A DNA stretch of 23,318 nucleotides from Allomyces arbusculus (lineage: Eukaryota > Blastocladiomycota > Blastocladiomycetes > Blastocladiales > Blastocladiaceae): contig JADHYV010000146.1 in assembly GCA_027604705.1 (NCBI GenBank), forward strand, positions 1-23,318. The letters are read 5' to 3'. Each line of letters starts with the position of its first letter. The first letter of the stretch is position 1. Positions 1-8,600 of this stretch are shown here, piece after piece. The notes under the pieces were generated by a model, which saw only the letters and a list, made by a program, of their open reading frames with translations, did no database searches and was not told the origin of the DNA. A program made the position numbers and the translations under genes.

Positions 1-66
1 TGGTGTAGTCGGTTAGCACTCGAGACTCTGAATCTCGCGACCTGAGTTCGAATCTCAGTAGGACCT
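1..66 (+). tRNA. tRNA-Gln (anticodon CTG), 5' end cut by window
   Basis: The anticodon stem is 21-25 paired with 33-37, enclosing the 7-base loop CTCTGAA, so the anticodon is CTG at 28-30. The T arm is CTGAG (42-46), loop TTCGAAT (47-53), CTCAG (54-58). The 3' acceptor strand TAGGACC is at 59-65 with discriminator T66. The D arm with its GG pair lies at about 3-19. The matching 5' acceptor strand, expected to be GGTCCTA, lies just outside the window. No intron is seen in the anticodon loop. It decodes CAG, an expected abundant Gln codon in a GC-rich genome. Confidence 0.93.
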
Positions 67-71
67 CTCTC

Positions 72-75
72 TTTT
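72..75 (+). terminator. Pol III terminator of tRNA-Gln
   Basis: TTTT begins six bases after the tRNA discriminator base, in a pyrimidine-rich tail. This is the usual position and form of an RNA polymerase III stop. Confidence 0.7.
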
Positions 76-246
76 GCTTCTGCTCCCATGAGAACTGGTT
101 TGCTGTTTTTGCTCCTCTGCTTTTGCTGTTGGTGGCCGGTGCTCACCAGGATCAAACAACAAGCACACAAGACCTCCAGCGCGCTAGATAGAAATAAGGG
201 AAGCGAAAAACGCAGTTTTCAAAGGAGCGTGCATGTACAGCATGCT

Positions 247-316
247 CATTTGGAGGTTCGAACCCCAGCCCCTGGCACAAAACAAGGGCCGTCCTGTCTG
301 CTAGGCCAAGGCGGCC
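247..316 (-). repeat. tRNA-derived (SINE-like) fragment or tRNA pseudogene
   Basis: On the minus strand an A-box-like TGGCCTAGCAG (308-298) is followed about 40 bases later by a B-box-like GGTTCGAACC (263-254). A T-arm-like hairpin TGGGG / TTCGAAC / CTCCA can be drawn. A weak anticodon arm is possible (GGCCC ... GTGCC with loop TTGTTTT), but no 7-bp acceptor stem closes it. A working tRNA is therefore unlikely; a SINE head or dead tRNA is more likely. It has the same orientation as the LINE and lies beyond that element's 3' side. Confidence 0.4.
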
Positions 317-329
317 CAAAGGCGCGCCC

Positions 330-1096
330 TCAAAATTTTTTTGCCTTGTTCCACTAGCCCTTGTACTTGGGAGTTTTCGATATTTTTTCGCTCAAAATTT
401 GCGATTTTGCGGGCTTTGTGGGCTCTGGTGCATGCACTGAGCCTGGGCGCACATTCTGCGCCAAGTTAGCACCCAGTCCTGTCAGCAGAATACCGCCCAC
501 AGGGGCGCAAAGGAGCGCGGTGCCAGGTTGGCGATTGGCAAACAGGTGGCCGCCGTTTCAATCCCCACCCAAAGCACCTTCCATCACCAAGTCTGCGTGA
601 TATAGTTGGTTATCACGAGTGGAATCGGATTGATTCTGCCGGACCTCGTTAAACCACTACCAGCAAAGGGTCCCACCTGTTTGAACTGGGGCCAGGCGTC
701 GGTACACGAGGATCGGATCGCGGAAGCACTCTGCCAAGGACACGCAATAGCGGCCAGCAGCCAGGAGGTGTGCGCCGAAGCGCGGAGCCACACTTTCGTC
801 AAATCAAAGCAAGGGACAGAACGCAACGACCGCCAAAGGCGAAAAACAAAAAGGAAACACCGGCGCGAGCCCGCGAGGTGCGGCCGCGATCCGCCCGAGG
901 GCGCCAAAGATCGAGGAACTCGCGGCGTGAGGCGACAGCCCCGTGGAAGAAGCAGACGAGATCAGCTTCAGCCAAACTGGAACAACCTCGGTGCCGTGGC
1001 GCCGTCGAGATGAGCGCCCACGTCGGCCGCCGCGCGGGCGCGCGTGGTTGTAAAGTTCACGCACCGGCACGGCACGAGCCTTCTGCCCGGCGGGTG
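330..1096. other. No gene seen; probable LINE 3' untranslated region (minus) plus flank
   Basis: This stretch lies beyond the 3' end of the LINE coding remains, which are on the minus strand. A run of seven T at about 337-343 reads as a short A tract on the minus strand and could mark the element's 3' end, but no target-site duplication was identified. Open frames here show no recognisable motif. Confidence 0.35.
591..640 (+). repeat. tRNA 5'-half-like sequence (tRNA-Val-type D arm)
   Basis: GTGA (597-600), loop TATAGTTGGTTA, TCAC (613-616) forms a textbook tRNA D arm with the conserved GG, very like the D arm of eukaryotic tRNA-Val. A GAATC/GATTC hairpin follows, but its loop is 5 bases, not 7, and no T arm or B box is found downstream. 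It may be a tRNA half, a degenerate SINE head, or chance. Confidence 0.3.
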
Positions 1097-1780
1097 TCAG
1101 TTACACGTCGCGTAGCGGAGCCCTACTCGGAACCGCCGTTCCCGCTCTCCCGCCTGAGCCGCTGCGACTCGGTCCCTCCACTCGGCGACAGCCGCGAGCG
1201 AGCATGGGAGCGCGGGACGGTCGGGGATCGGAATCACGGCGCCGTGCGCGCCCAGGTCCGGCACGGCCGGTGGGTGTGGACGGCGGCGGTCGGCGTGTAT
1301 CGTTGGGCGCGGGCTCGCATCGCTGCCACGCAGAGGTCTCGCCGGCGGAGAGGTTGGGCCAGGTTGGCAAGAGCCACTGGCGCGGCGGGGTCCTGAACAG
1401 CCAGAAGGGTGGCCGCGGGCACGCTTGGACCGCGACCGCGGTGGCCGCGTCGATGCGCGTTTGCTGCGGCGCCAGCAAGGTCGCGCTCGGGGGGCGCCTC
1501 GTGGATGAGCCCCGCGACGCGCACCGTGTGCGACGGCCAGGCAAGGTCGAGCAGCGCCGCCGAGTACTTGGACACGAGCGCGGCCGCCGCCTTGAGAGCG
1601 TGTTCTTGCCCGCCGTGGAGACCATGGACCGGATCGCGGCCCAGTCATTGAGTGTCGGCATTCACGTCGCGACCGCAAAGAGCCGCCTCGGGTGCTCGTC
1701 GTGGCGAAACCAGTTCGCAAACCGTGTGACGGCGCGCGCCGGCGCGCGGACGACGAACTGCGGCTACTGCCACGTGCCAC
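1097..1780 (-). pseudogene. Probable C-terminal tail of the LINE protein
   Basis: The minus strand stays open over long stretches after the Cys/His knuckle and contains protein-like pieces such as LNDWAAIRSMV and VSKYSAALLDLAWPSHTVRV before a stop at about 1097. There is no named domain here; assignment rests on position and continuity. High GC content makes chance open frames common, so this is weak. Confidence 0.4.
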
Positions 1781-2380
1781 GCGGCGCCGTATGCGCGAGA
1801 CTGACCGGTCGCGTTGTGCTCTCAGTAAAGAAGGTGCCCGGACCGGTCGGCCAGTCCGCACGTCAGGCACTGCGTATCGGTCAAGTCTAAACGCCTCCTC
1901 GCATGGTTGTACTTACGGCAAGCAAGCGCGTCGGCGAGGCGAGAAGCCGGCGCGGACGCTGAGAAGATTCGGACTCGGGGACACCACCGCGGCCGCTGCG
2001 AGGTGCATCTTGTACTCAGCCAGGTCGAGAACCAAGCGCCGCGGGTCGCCCGGGACCGGCTGGCCACGGTGGAAGAGCCAGAAGGGCAGGTCATTGAGCC
2101 ACCACCACGAACGCGGCGGGGCAATTGGGTCGTCCCGCAAGTTCCGACCGGCTGCAGCGAGCGCATCAGCTGCATCGTTGCCGTGTCGCCCGAGTGCCAG
2201 GCGACCTTGACGAACTTGTACTCAAAGCCGAAAACCTTGGTCGCGCGAATCGAAGCCCAGAGGTCGCTGTTGACCGTGCGGACCCAGCGGCGCGTCGTCA
2301 CGGTTGAGTCGAGCTGCGCGCGCGCCGTTGATAGCAGACCTGGCTGGCGGTCATGATCTTGAGCTTGGTCGGGTGCCGGC
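1780..2380 (-). pseudogene. LINE RNase H-like segment, linker and Cys/His knuckle
   Basis: The minus strand reads VNSDLWASI, then FVKVAWHSGDTATMQ (about 2180-2290). This matches the end of LINE RNase H domains, where a SD-x-A strand is followed by a VKxHSG motif. In the next frame comes LPFWLFHRGQPVPGDPRRLV (about 2030-2100), a linker type I associate with RNase H-bearing fungal LINEs. Then NHARRRLDLTDTQCLTCGLA with a following His (about 1815-1900) has CxxC spacing like the terminal zinc knuckle. Frameshifts separate the parts. Confidence 0.6.
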
Positions 2381-2710
2381 ACGACTTAGCCGCGAGGAAG
2401 AACGCCGTAATCTCGGCGCAGGCCAACGACGGGGGCCCTGGGGGGACCCTGGCCGCAGTGCCTTGGTGAAGCGAGGGGATCCACGCGCCCGCGCCCATCG
2501 TGGCCGGGACCCCGGCGTCGTCGGGCGTCAGGGGCCCGTCGTGTAGACACTGAGCGTCGCCTCGCACAGCGGGAGCGGGTGGGTCAGTCGGTACAGCGAG
2601 TCAGCGAGTCCCGTCGCGACTGCGAGGACCCCGGACACTAAGTCTTTGTCGGCCAGTTCCGGTACTTGGCAGTTGAAGGCCATGGGCCACTCGATCGACT
2701 GCGGGTGATG

Positions 2711-2745
2711 CGGGGGGGAGGGGGGGGGGGGGCGGGGGCGGGTGA
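2711..2745 (+). repeat. Poly-G tract, G-quadruplex candidate
   Basis: Seven G (2712-2718), one A, thirteen G (2720-2732), then further G runs split by C. It lies inside the LINE remnant, where the minus strand would read a proline run. This is likely a slippage-expanded tract in non-functional DNA and is also a plausible sequencing or assembly weak spot. Confidence 0.8.
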
Positions 2746-3188
2746 GCGGGTGGTAGCCGTCGTCGCGCCGGCGCAGCGCCGGATCGTGGCGAGTTCGGCT
2801 AGGCGGGAGTTGAGAGTCGCGGTCAGTGCGGCCGTGCGTGCAGTGGTCGTCGGCCTGTGGGAGGGTTGGGCCGTGCGCCGCTGATCGTCAGCGAGCGCAT
2901 CGACGGCGGTGCGGGCGATGAGCGGCATGACCTGTTCGACGTAGAGCAGGCCGCGCCTGCCGAATGTGCTGCGGTGCTGCTCATACTCGGTTAGGTCCAG
3001 GAGGGAAGCGATCGGGTAAGTGCCGCCGGCGTCGCCGGCAATGGGTCGTGCCGCCTCATGCGTGAGCCAATGTTGAAGCTGCGGTATTCGTCCTTTATGG
3101 TCAGACCCACGGCCGCCATGGCGATGAGGGCGTCGCGGTACGGGTACGAGCACAGCGTCAGCGCCGGCGTAGGCAGCAGCGTCGGCGC

Positions 3189-4560
3189 CTAGAGAGGGGG
3201 CCACGGGGTCCCGAGGTGGGCTTGCGCGTACGCGATCATGGTGAGGTGCGAGACGCAAGCGCGGGCAGGCCCGTTGAGCGCAACGAGGAGGTCGGTCACA
3301 AAGTCGGCGAGGAGGTGCGACCGGAAGTCGCAGAGCCCCACGAGGTAACGGTAGTGAAGGAGCGACGTGGGGGAAGGCATCGGGAGCTTGAGCTTGGAGC
3401 GCACGAGCACGCGTGCGGTCCGGTTCCAGGCGGCCATGACCGACGCGGACGGGTACGCGAGCCGGCACCGGGAGGCCATGCTGGGCGGAACGACCGAGTT
3501 GATGATGTAAACGGCCGTTTTGCCCGTGATCGGCTTTCGACGCTGCAAGTCGAGCACCGCGTTAAGCTCGGCCGTGGGTGCCGCGACCGCCGCTTTCCCG
3601 TCGGACCCGGCCGTAAACCAAACGCCGAGATTTCGGACCGCGTGGGCGGCAAAGACGTGAGACCCAACGCTGCGCGATCCCCACAAGCGCTGGCCCTGGG
3701 TGGACCACGCCGCGGCGCCGCTCGAGTCGAGGCACGGCCCCGCGATCGCATTGAGCGCAAAGGCCCGCACCGCCGGCGGCCGTACATGACGCCAAGCGGC
3801 GGGCCCCCGGGGAGCGCGAGGTTCTTCACGTTGACGAGGGCGAGCACGACATCGTAAAAGATGGCCCAGAGCAGCGGGCTCTCGATCGAGCCCTGGGGTA
3901 TTCCTCTGTGCAGCGTGACCGACCCCGAGACGCCGTACGCCGTCACGACCCGCGCGCGGCGGTTCGCGAGCATGCCGTCCATGTAGAACCAAATGAACGG
4001 CTCGGGCAGTCGTATCCTGCGCTGGCAAACTCGAGCGCCGGCCACAGGACAGTGTCGAATGCCTTGCTCCTGTCCTCCAAGACGAGCAAGGGTTCGAATG
4101 GCCCCGGGCCTGGGTGACCGCAGCGCCGAGCGCCGCGATCAGGCCGCCGGTGTCCGTGCCAAGGAGCACGCTGTCGACGGTGCGGCGGAGGACGTCGCGG
4201 CGTGCGAGCACGCCATACATGCGGTCAACGAGGACGCGCAGGCACAACTTGGGCGCATACTGGAGGAGCGTAATGGGCCGCATCGCGCTCGCAGTGCTCG
4301 ACCACCTGTCTTGAGTCTTGGGCACGAGGTGGATCGTTCCCTCGAGCCAGTCGGCCGGCGCCGTCTGCATTCGGAGCGAGCCGCTGAAGATTGCGAGAAG
4401 GTGCGCCGCGGCGCGCCGGCCAAGCCTCGAGTAGACGCGGTACGTGAACATCAACTGCCCAGGCACCTTGTCGGGCGAGACTTTGCGCAGCGCCGACTCC
4501 AGGTTCCCTGCCGTGATCTCGGCGAGCGCCCGTCCCACGACGCCGGGTCAATCCACGGTC
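3189..4560 (-). pseudogene. LINE reverse transcriptase, broken
   Basis: The minus strand carries recognisable RT blocks. These are LESALRKVSPDKVPG (fingers entry, usually KAPGPDG), ADWLEGTIHLVPK then RPITLL (block 2), DRSKAFDTVLWPALEF (motif A, near 4027-4080), FIWFYMDGMLANRRARVVT, and HRGIPQGSIESPLLWAIFYD (motif B, near 3850-3908). The GVMY of motif C is at 3782-3793 but runs into GRRR, so the catalytic Asp-Asp pair and the following block are gone. After that come FALNA, a NLGVWF block (usual YLGV) and a long thumb region to about 3189. At least three frame changes separate these blocks. The enzyme cannot be active. Confidence 0.85.
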
Positions 4561-4639
4561 GCGGCTCAAACTCCTGCCGAACCGCGTCGCAAAGCGGCTC
4601 CGGCACGCCGGACCGGTCAACCGTCAAGTCGCCCTCGTC

Positions 4640-5050
4640 AGCGAACCAGGTGCCCACCTCTGTGGCGACCGAATCGCGCACGGCGTCGGGGTCGTAGGTG
4701 CGTCGGCCGCCGGCCATGTCGTAGAAGGTGATGGCGCCGGCCAGGCGGAAGCGGTTGAGCACCGACGCGATGGGCGAGCGCGAGAACATTAGGATTTGCT
4801 TGGGCGTGTGCGCCGTGAGCCGCGGAAAACGTCGGCTTTGTGCGCATCGACGGCGGCGATCTCGTGCGCCTGCGTTGTGGTGCCAAACGAAAATGAACTT
4901 GACGAGCGGGTGCTGCGGGATCGCGGCCAACGACGCGAGCAGCGTGTGCTCGAGCACGACCAGCTCATTGTCGTCGGGGCACATGTTGACGACCAGGAGG
5001 AGAACACGCAGTGTCGGCACGACACAAGCCCCGTGAGCGAGCACTTAACA
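4640..5050 (-). pseudogene. Remnant of LINE endonuclease and linker
   Basis: The minus strand reads LRVLLLVVNMCPDDNELVVL followed by HTLLASLAAIPQHPLVKFIF and then VWHHNAHEIAAVDAHKADVF. The spacing resembles the middle of LINE apurinic/apyrimidinic endonucleases, where a strand ending in GDFNAH precedes such a segment; here the position reads VWHHNAH. A frame change follows, and the final SxxHxPI-type motif of the domain was not found. The linker into the RT contains PWIDPASW. The endonuclease assignment is by pattern only; the linker into the RT is more secure because it abuts the RT start. Confidence 0.5.
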
Positions 5051-8000
5051 GTCGCAATGCAGGGGGTGGTTGACGACGAAATATCGGCATTGTGCGGCGG
5101 GAAGAGGTGACGCTGCAAGCAGCGCATGTAGATCCACAGCACGAATCCAACTGATTGATGGGTGGGGACGGGTGCGCGTGCAAAGTGTGAGGGCTCAATC
5201 GAAATTGCGAACGCAGCCTGGTCGGAACAACACGGCCGCAATGCGCCAGTTGAGCAAGCCGTCTGGAGCGGCAGACGGCCTGGACGACACACTACGGGCT
5301 GTAGAGCACGAGCGGCTGGCCGGCGCGCTCAAACTTGAACGACACGTCAAGAAAACCAATGTCGAGGATGCCAGCTGTGATCATGTGCACGGTATCGACG
5401 CCGACGTGCTCAGCGACATTTCCACATTGACAGCATGCCCATCGCGTCCTTGGCGGCATCAATCGCAACGTGGTGATGGAACGGGTTGGGCTGCAGTTAG
5501 GATTCCTTCGCTCCCCCGCCGTCCCGCCACGGTACGACCAGTTGTTGTACCGTTGCGCGGCCGTGCCTGCGAGGCCCCGAACTCGACGACTGCGAAAGAC
5601 GACGACAGGTGCTGCTCCTTCCATGGTGACGGCTGCGTTGGCATGCGCGATGTAGTGGGGCCGGTACAGCGCACTGCTGGCGGCGCCGCAGCGACACGAC
5701 TCCGCCGTGTTCTTCTCCATGACGGCGGCCACGGGCGAATCAACTTACGCCGCGGTCCAGCACCGCCGTAACCAATTCGATCCCGCAGTCCATGGTGACA
5801 TGGACGTTCAACGGCACGGGCCCGCGCGGCCTGCGGGACCGCAAGTCGTGGCCATTCGGACATGCGGAAGCCGCCGCGGCCGTGCTACGCGTTGTAGTCG
5901 GACGGGTGCAGACCAAAAATCTGTTTGGGGCACCGAGGACACGCCGTTGGCGCCATGGTCGTCGTCGTGGGCGTCAAGGCAACCGGATCCTCATCGGCCA
6001 GCGCGGCGCGTCCATGATCGTGCTGCGGCGCGTCCATGATCGTGCTGCGGCGCGTCCATGATCGTGCTGCGGCGCAGGCCCCCTTCTTCAACACCTACGT
6101 CGGCACAGCCTTCGCAATCGCCGTAATCTACGCCCGGTACTCTGTCATACTCGGCAGCATCATGACGGGAGGCCGCGCGAGCCCCAGGGCCGACCCGACG
6201 AGCGACCGCGACATCTTGGGCTACAGGTCCAGCGGGTCCGGCAAATACAAAGTCTCCATAAGCTCGCGCACGGACCCGCCTGTCGGCATGCAGGAGCGCA
6301 TGATCAATCACGCCGCGGCGCGTGCCCCTCATGACGGCAATTGACGTGTCGTCCAGGGCTCTCGTCAATGCGACGCGGCCCCGGTGTTCGAAGACGAGAG
6401 CGGCGGCATGGCGCGCGTCAACATTCGGCGTGCCGCGGCAAGCGCGCGCGCGCACTGTGGAAGTGCCAATTTGTCGCTGCGGCCACTGTTGCCGACGCAG
6501 CGTCGTTGCGGTCGGACGCGATTTCCTATCGTGCTCACAGGCGCGGGTTGGTGACGGCATGGTCGAGCTTGACGGGCGAGGCCGAGTAGGGCGAGTTAGA
6601 CCAGAAATTTTCGAGTATTGCGCCCAGCCCGAGCGACGAAACTTGCGACTCTGAGCGCGAGGCGAGAGGTCGTCAAGAATCGGCATCGTAGAGCAAGCAG
6701 GTGCGTGGTCGTTGTGCTTGGCGATGGTGTGGCCGCTATCATGGTCGCGGCCAAAACTGGTTGCGCAAACAGAGGCGCGTTGTGCAGCATCAGCTCGAGC
6801 GTGCGGGACCGTGCACGATCGCGGTCGAACTGCGCATGGGGGTGGTGCTGATCGTCCGTGATCGAGCGCACGGTACTTGCAATGACCGCTAAACTTGCCA
6901 CGTCGTCCTGGTGCGGTTCGGGCTGAGTACCACCCGCTACTAGGTGAACAAACATTCGAGTACGCACCTGGTCAGGATACGCTCGACGTTCAACGGGCAC
7001 CTGCACCCAAACCAGAACACGTTTCAGCGTACCCAGTCGCAACCAAAAACCCGCGACAATCAAATCGCGATTTGCACGGGCTTCGGCACCGGATCGGGCA
7101 CCGGTTGACATGGGACCGCTGCGGGTACAGCTCAGCCCGCGACTCGGGCATCGCAATGCATGTGCTGGTCATCGAGCACGTCGCCGGTCAGATCGCAGCA
7201 GCAACGAGCATCGGTGGCGGTGGACAAGCACGACTAGGAAGAATTACATCGCGCAATGCAGGGGGCGAGCGCGCAACCAACGTTGCAGCCGATCGTGACG
7301 AGCGGATCACGCACCGGCTGGATCTGCAGGGCAGGTAGTGGGCGAGCGATGAAGGAACGGCCATGACCGACGGTGTGGTGCGCAAATGGACGAATCGTGA
7401 CGGTAAGGCCGTCGCGACGGGGCTCGGCCAGAACGACTCGACGCAGAGAGGTCGACGGACTGCATGACGGCATGGGAGCGTGGTCGCAGCCGCGCGGATC
7501 GATCAATTTGGATCGGTGAAGTGCACAACCAGCAGCGGTTGCATCATGCAGGAAAAGCGAGGAAACGGCTGGGCACGGGATAGAGCTCAGGGAAAAGGCA
7601 CGTGCAGGCAATTCCGTGCCGCGCCCACCACCAGACCTGCCCCAGCTCGCCGCTGGATTAGCAAGAGAATGCACGGCGTGCAGGCTGCGCATGATGGGCA
7701 CAAGCGAAGCGGGCACAACGACAACGCTTGTTCGCGCATCCAGGTCGGCTCGTGTTGGTGGAAGGTCCGCGCCGGCCGCGAGATGCTGCTCGTTCATTGC
7801 TGGGCATGGTCGTGCAGCAAGTACCATGGCATCGGTGCTGCCGTCAGGGTGCAGGGAGGTGGAGACGTCGTTGTAGTTGTCATCGTTGTCGCCGCTGTCG
7901 GGCTGCTCAGCACATTGGCAGACCGGTAACTATGACGTGGATAGACGCGTTGAATGACGCGGCTCTGATGTGGTCGACCTGACCTTGTCATTTTGCGCGC

Positions 8001-8450
8001 TTCACTGTCGCCGACGACCAACACCGACCACCATCGTCCACTGGCGCCGCCTGGCGCCGCCCAGAAAAAATGGCGTCCGCAGCGGCGATGACGCCGCTTG
8101 CAGCGGAATGTCGGTCGCGCGGCCTGGGCCTTTGGGTTGGCTTGGGTTGTGAGCCACAAGAATCGCGCGAACGGCCGCCTCTCCGATATCTCCACCAGCA
8201 CACCGCGACCAGGCCCTGCGGCCAGAGTTGGCCGAGCGCGTGCCCCTTAACGCGGTCACGCTCAATATGGCGCACGAAGTTTGGCAGCAGTGCCTGGCGG
8301 TGCATCGCATGCTGTTGGCCGGTTGGCGTCCGTTGGCGTCCATCTGTGGGCGGGCGAAAGTGGGCGCGTCCGCCTTGTGCGATGGAGTGCCCTGTACCAC
8401 GGGTGTCGGCCACTCCAACCAGGTCCTCGTGCACATCAATGTCGACGTTC
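5051..8450. other. 3.4 kb with no recognisable gene
   Basis: The stretch is GC-rich and has open frames on both strands, none with a domain I can name. Protein-like but interrupted pieces occur on the minus strand, for example VRELMETLYLPDPLDL near 6210-6290 and GFLDVSFKFERAGQPLVLYS near 5305-5370. The plus strand near 6075-6170 reads a hydrophobic run (AFAIAVIYARYSVILGSIMT). These may be decayed genes, more mobile-element remains, or chance. Confidence 0.5.
6003..6075 (+). repeat. 22-bp tandem repeat, three copies plus a partial
   Basis: The 22-base unit beginning GCGGCGCGTCCATGATCGTG occurs at 6003-6024, 6025-6046 and 6047-6068, with a further GCGGCGC to 6075. The copies are identical and have no spacers, so this is a minisatellite, not a CRISPR array. 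The unit is not a multiple of three, so each copy shifts the reading frame. Confidence 0.95.
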
Positions 8451-8458
8451 TGGCCGCC

Positions 8459-8466
8459 CATAAATA
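8459..8466 (+). promoter_or_regulatory. TATA-like box CATAAATA of metacaspase copy 1
   Basis: CATAAATA lies 142 bases upstream of the copy 1 ATG (8601). The same octamer is found 141 bases upstream of copy 2 and 185 bases upstream of copy 3. The 8459-8538 leader is closely matched by 11057-11133 before copy 2. Confidence 0.65.
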
Positions 8467-8600
8467 TTGCGCACCCCGCGGCCAGCACCAATTTGCAACT
8501 CAACGCTCTCCGCGCGACAAATTTGCGCCGTTAGACGACAAGCCCTTATCTTCACGCTCCGGCACCTTCCCGCCAACTCTCGCTCTCGCTGTATTGCACC

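Larger units (their letters stand above)
1097..5050 (-). mobile_element. Decayed, 5'-truncated LINE (non-LTR retrotransposon)
   Basis: Reading the minus strand from about 5050 to 1097 gives, in order, an endonuclease-like remnant, a reverse transcriptase, a thumb/connection region, an RNase H-like segment, a conserved basic linker and a Cys/His knuckle. That order is the standard layout of RNase H-bearing LINE ORF2 proteins. The pieces fall in different reading frames, so several frameshifts and at least one internal deletion have occurred and the copy is dead. There is no LTR, and the RT shows the LINE-type GIPQGS motif with no aspartic protease or integrase. The N-terminal endonuclease is incomplete and no ORF1 was recognised upstream, so 5' truncation is likely. 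The exact ends are unknown. I did not assign a clade. Confidence 0.82.

Noticed and set aside
1097-5050. LTR retrotransposon or other virus-like element
   Set aside because: The RT motifs are of the non-LTR kind, the RNase H-like segment and zinc knuckle follow RT as in LINEs, and no terminal repeats, protease or integrase were seen.
6003-6075. CRISPR array
   Set aside because: Repeats are directly adjacent with no spacers, and the genome is eukaryotic.
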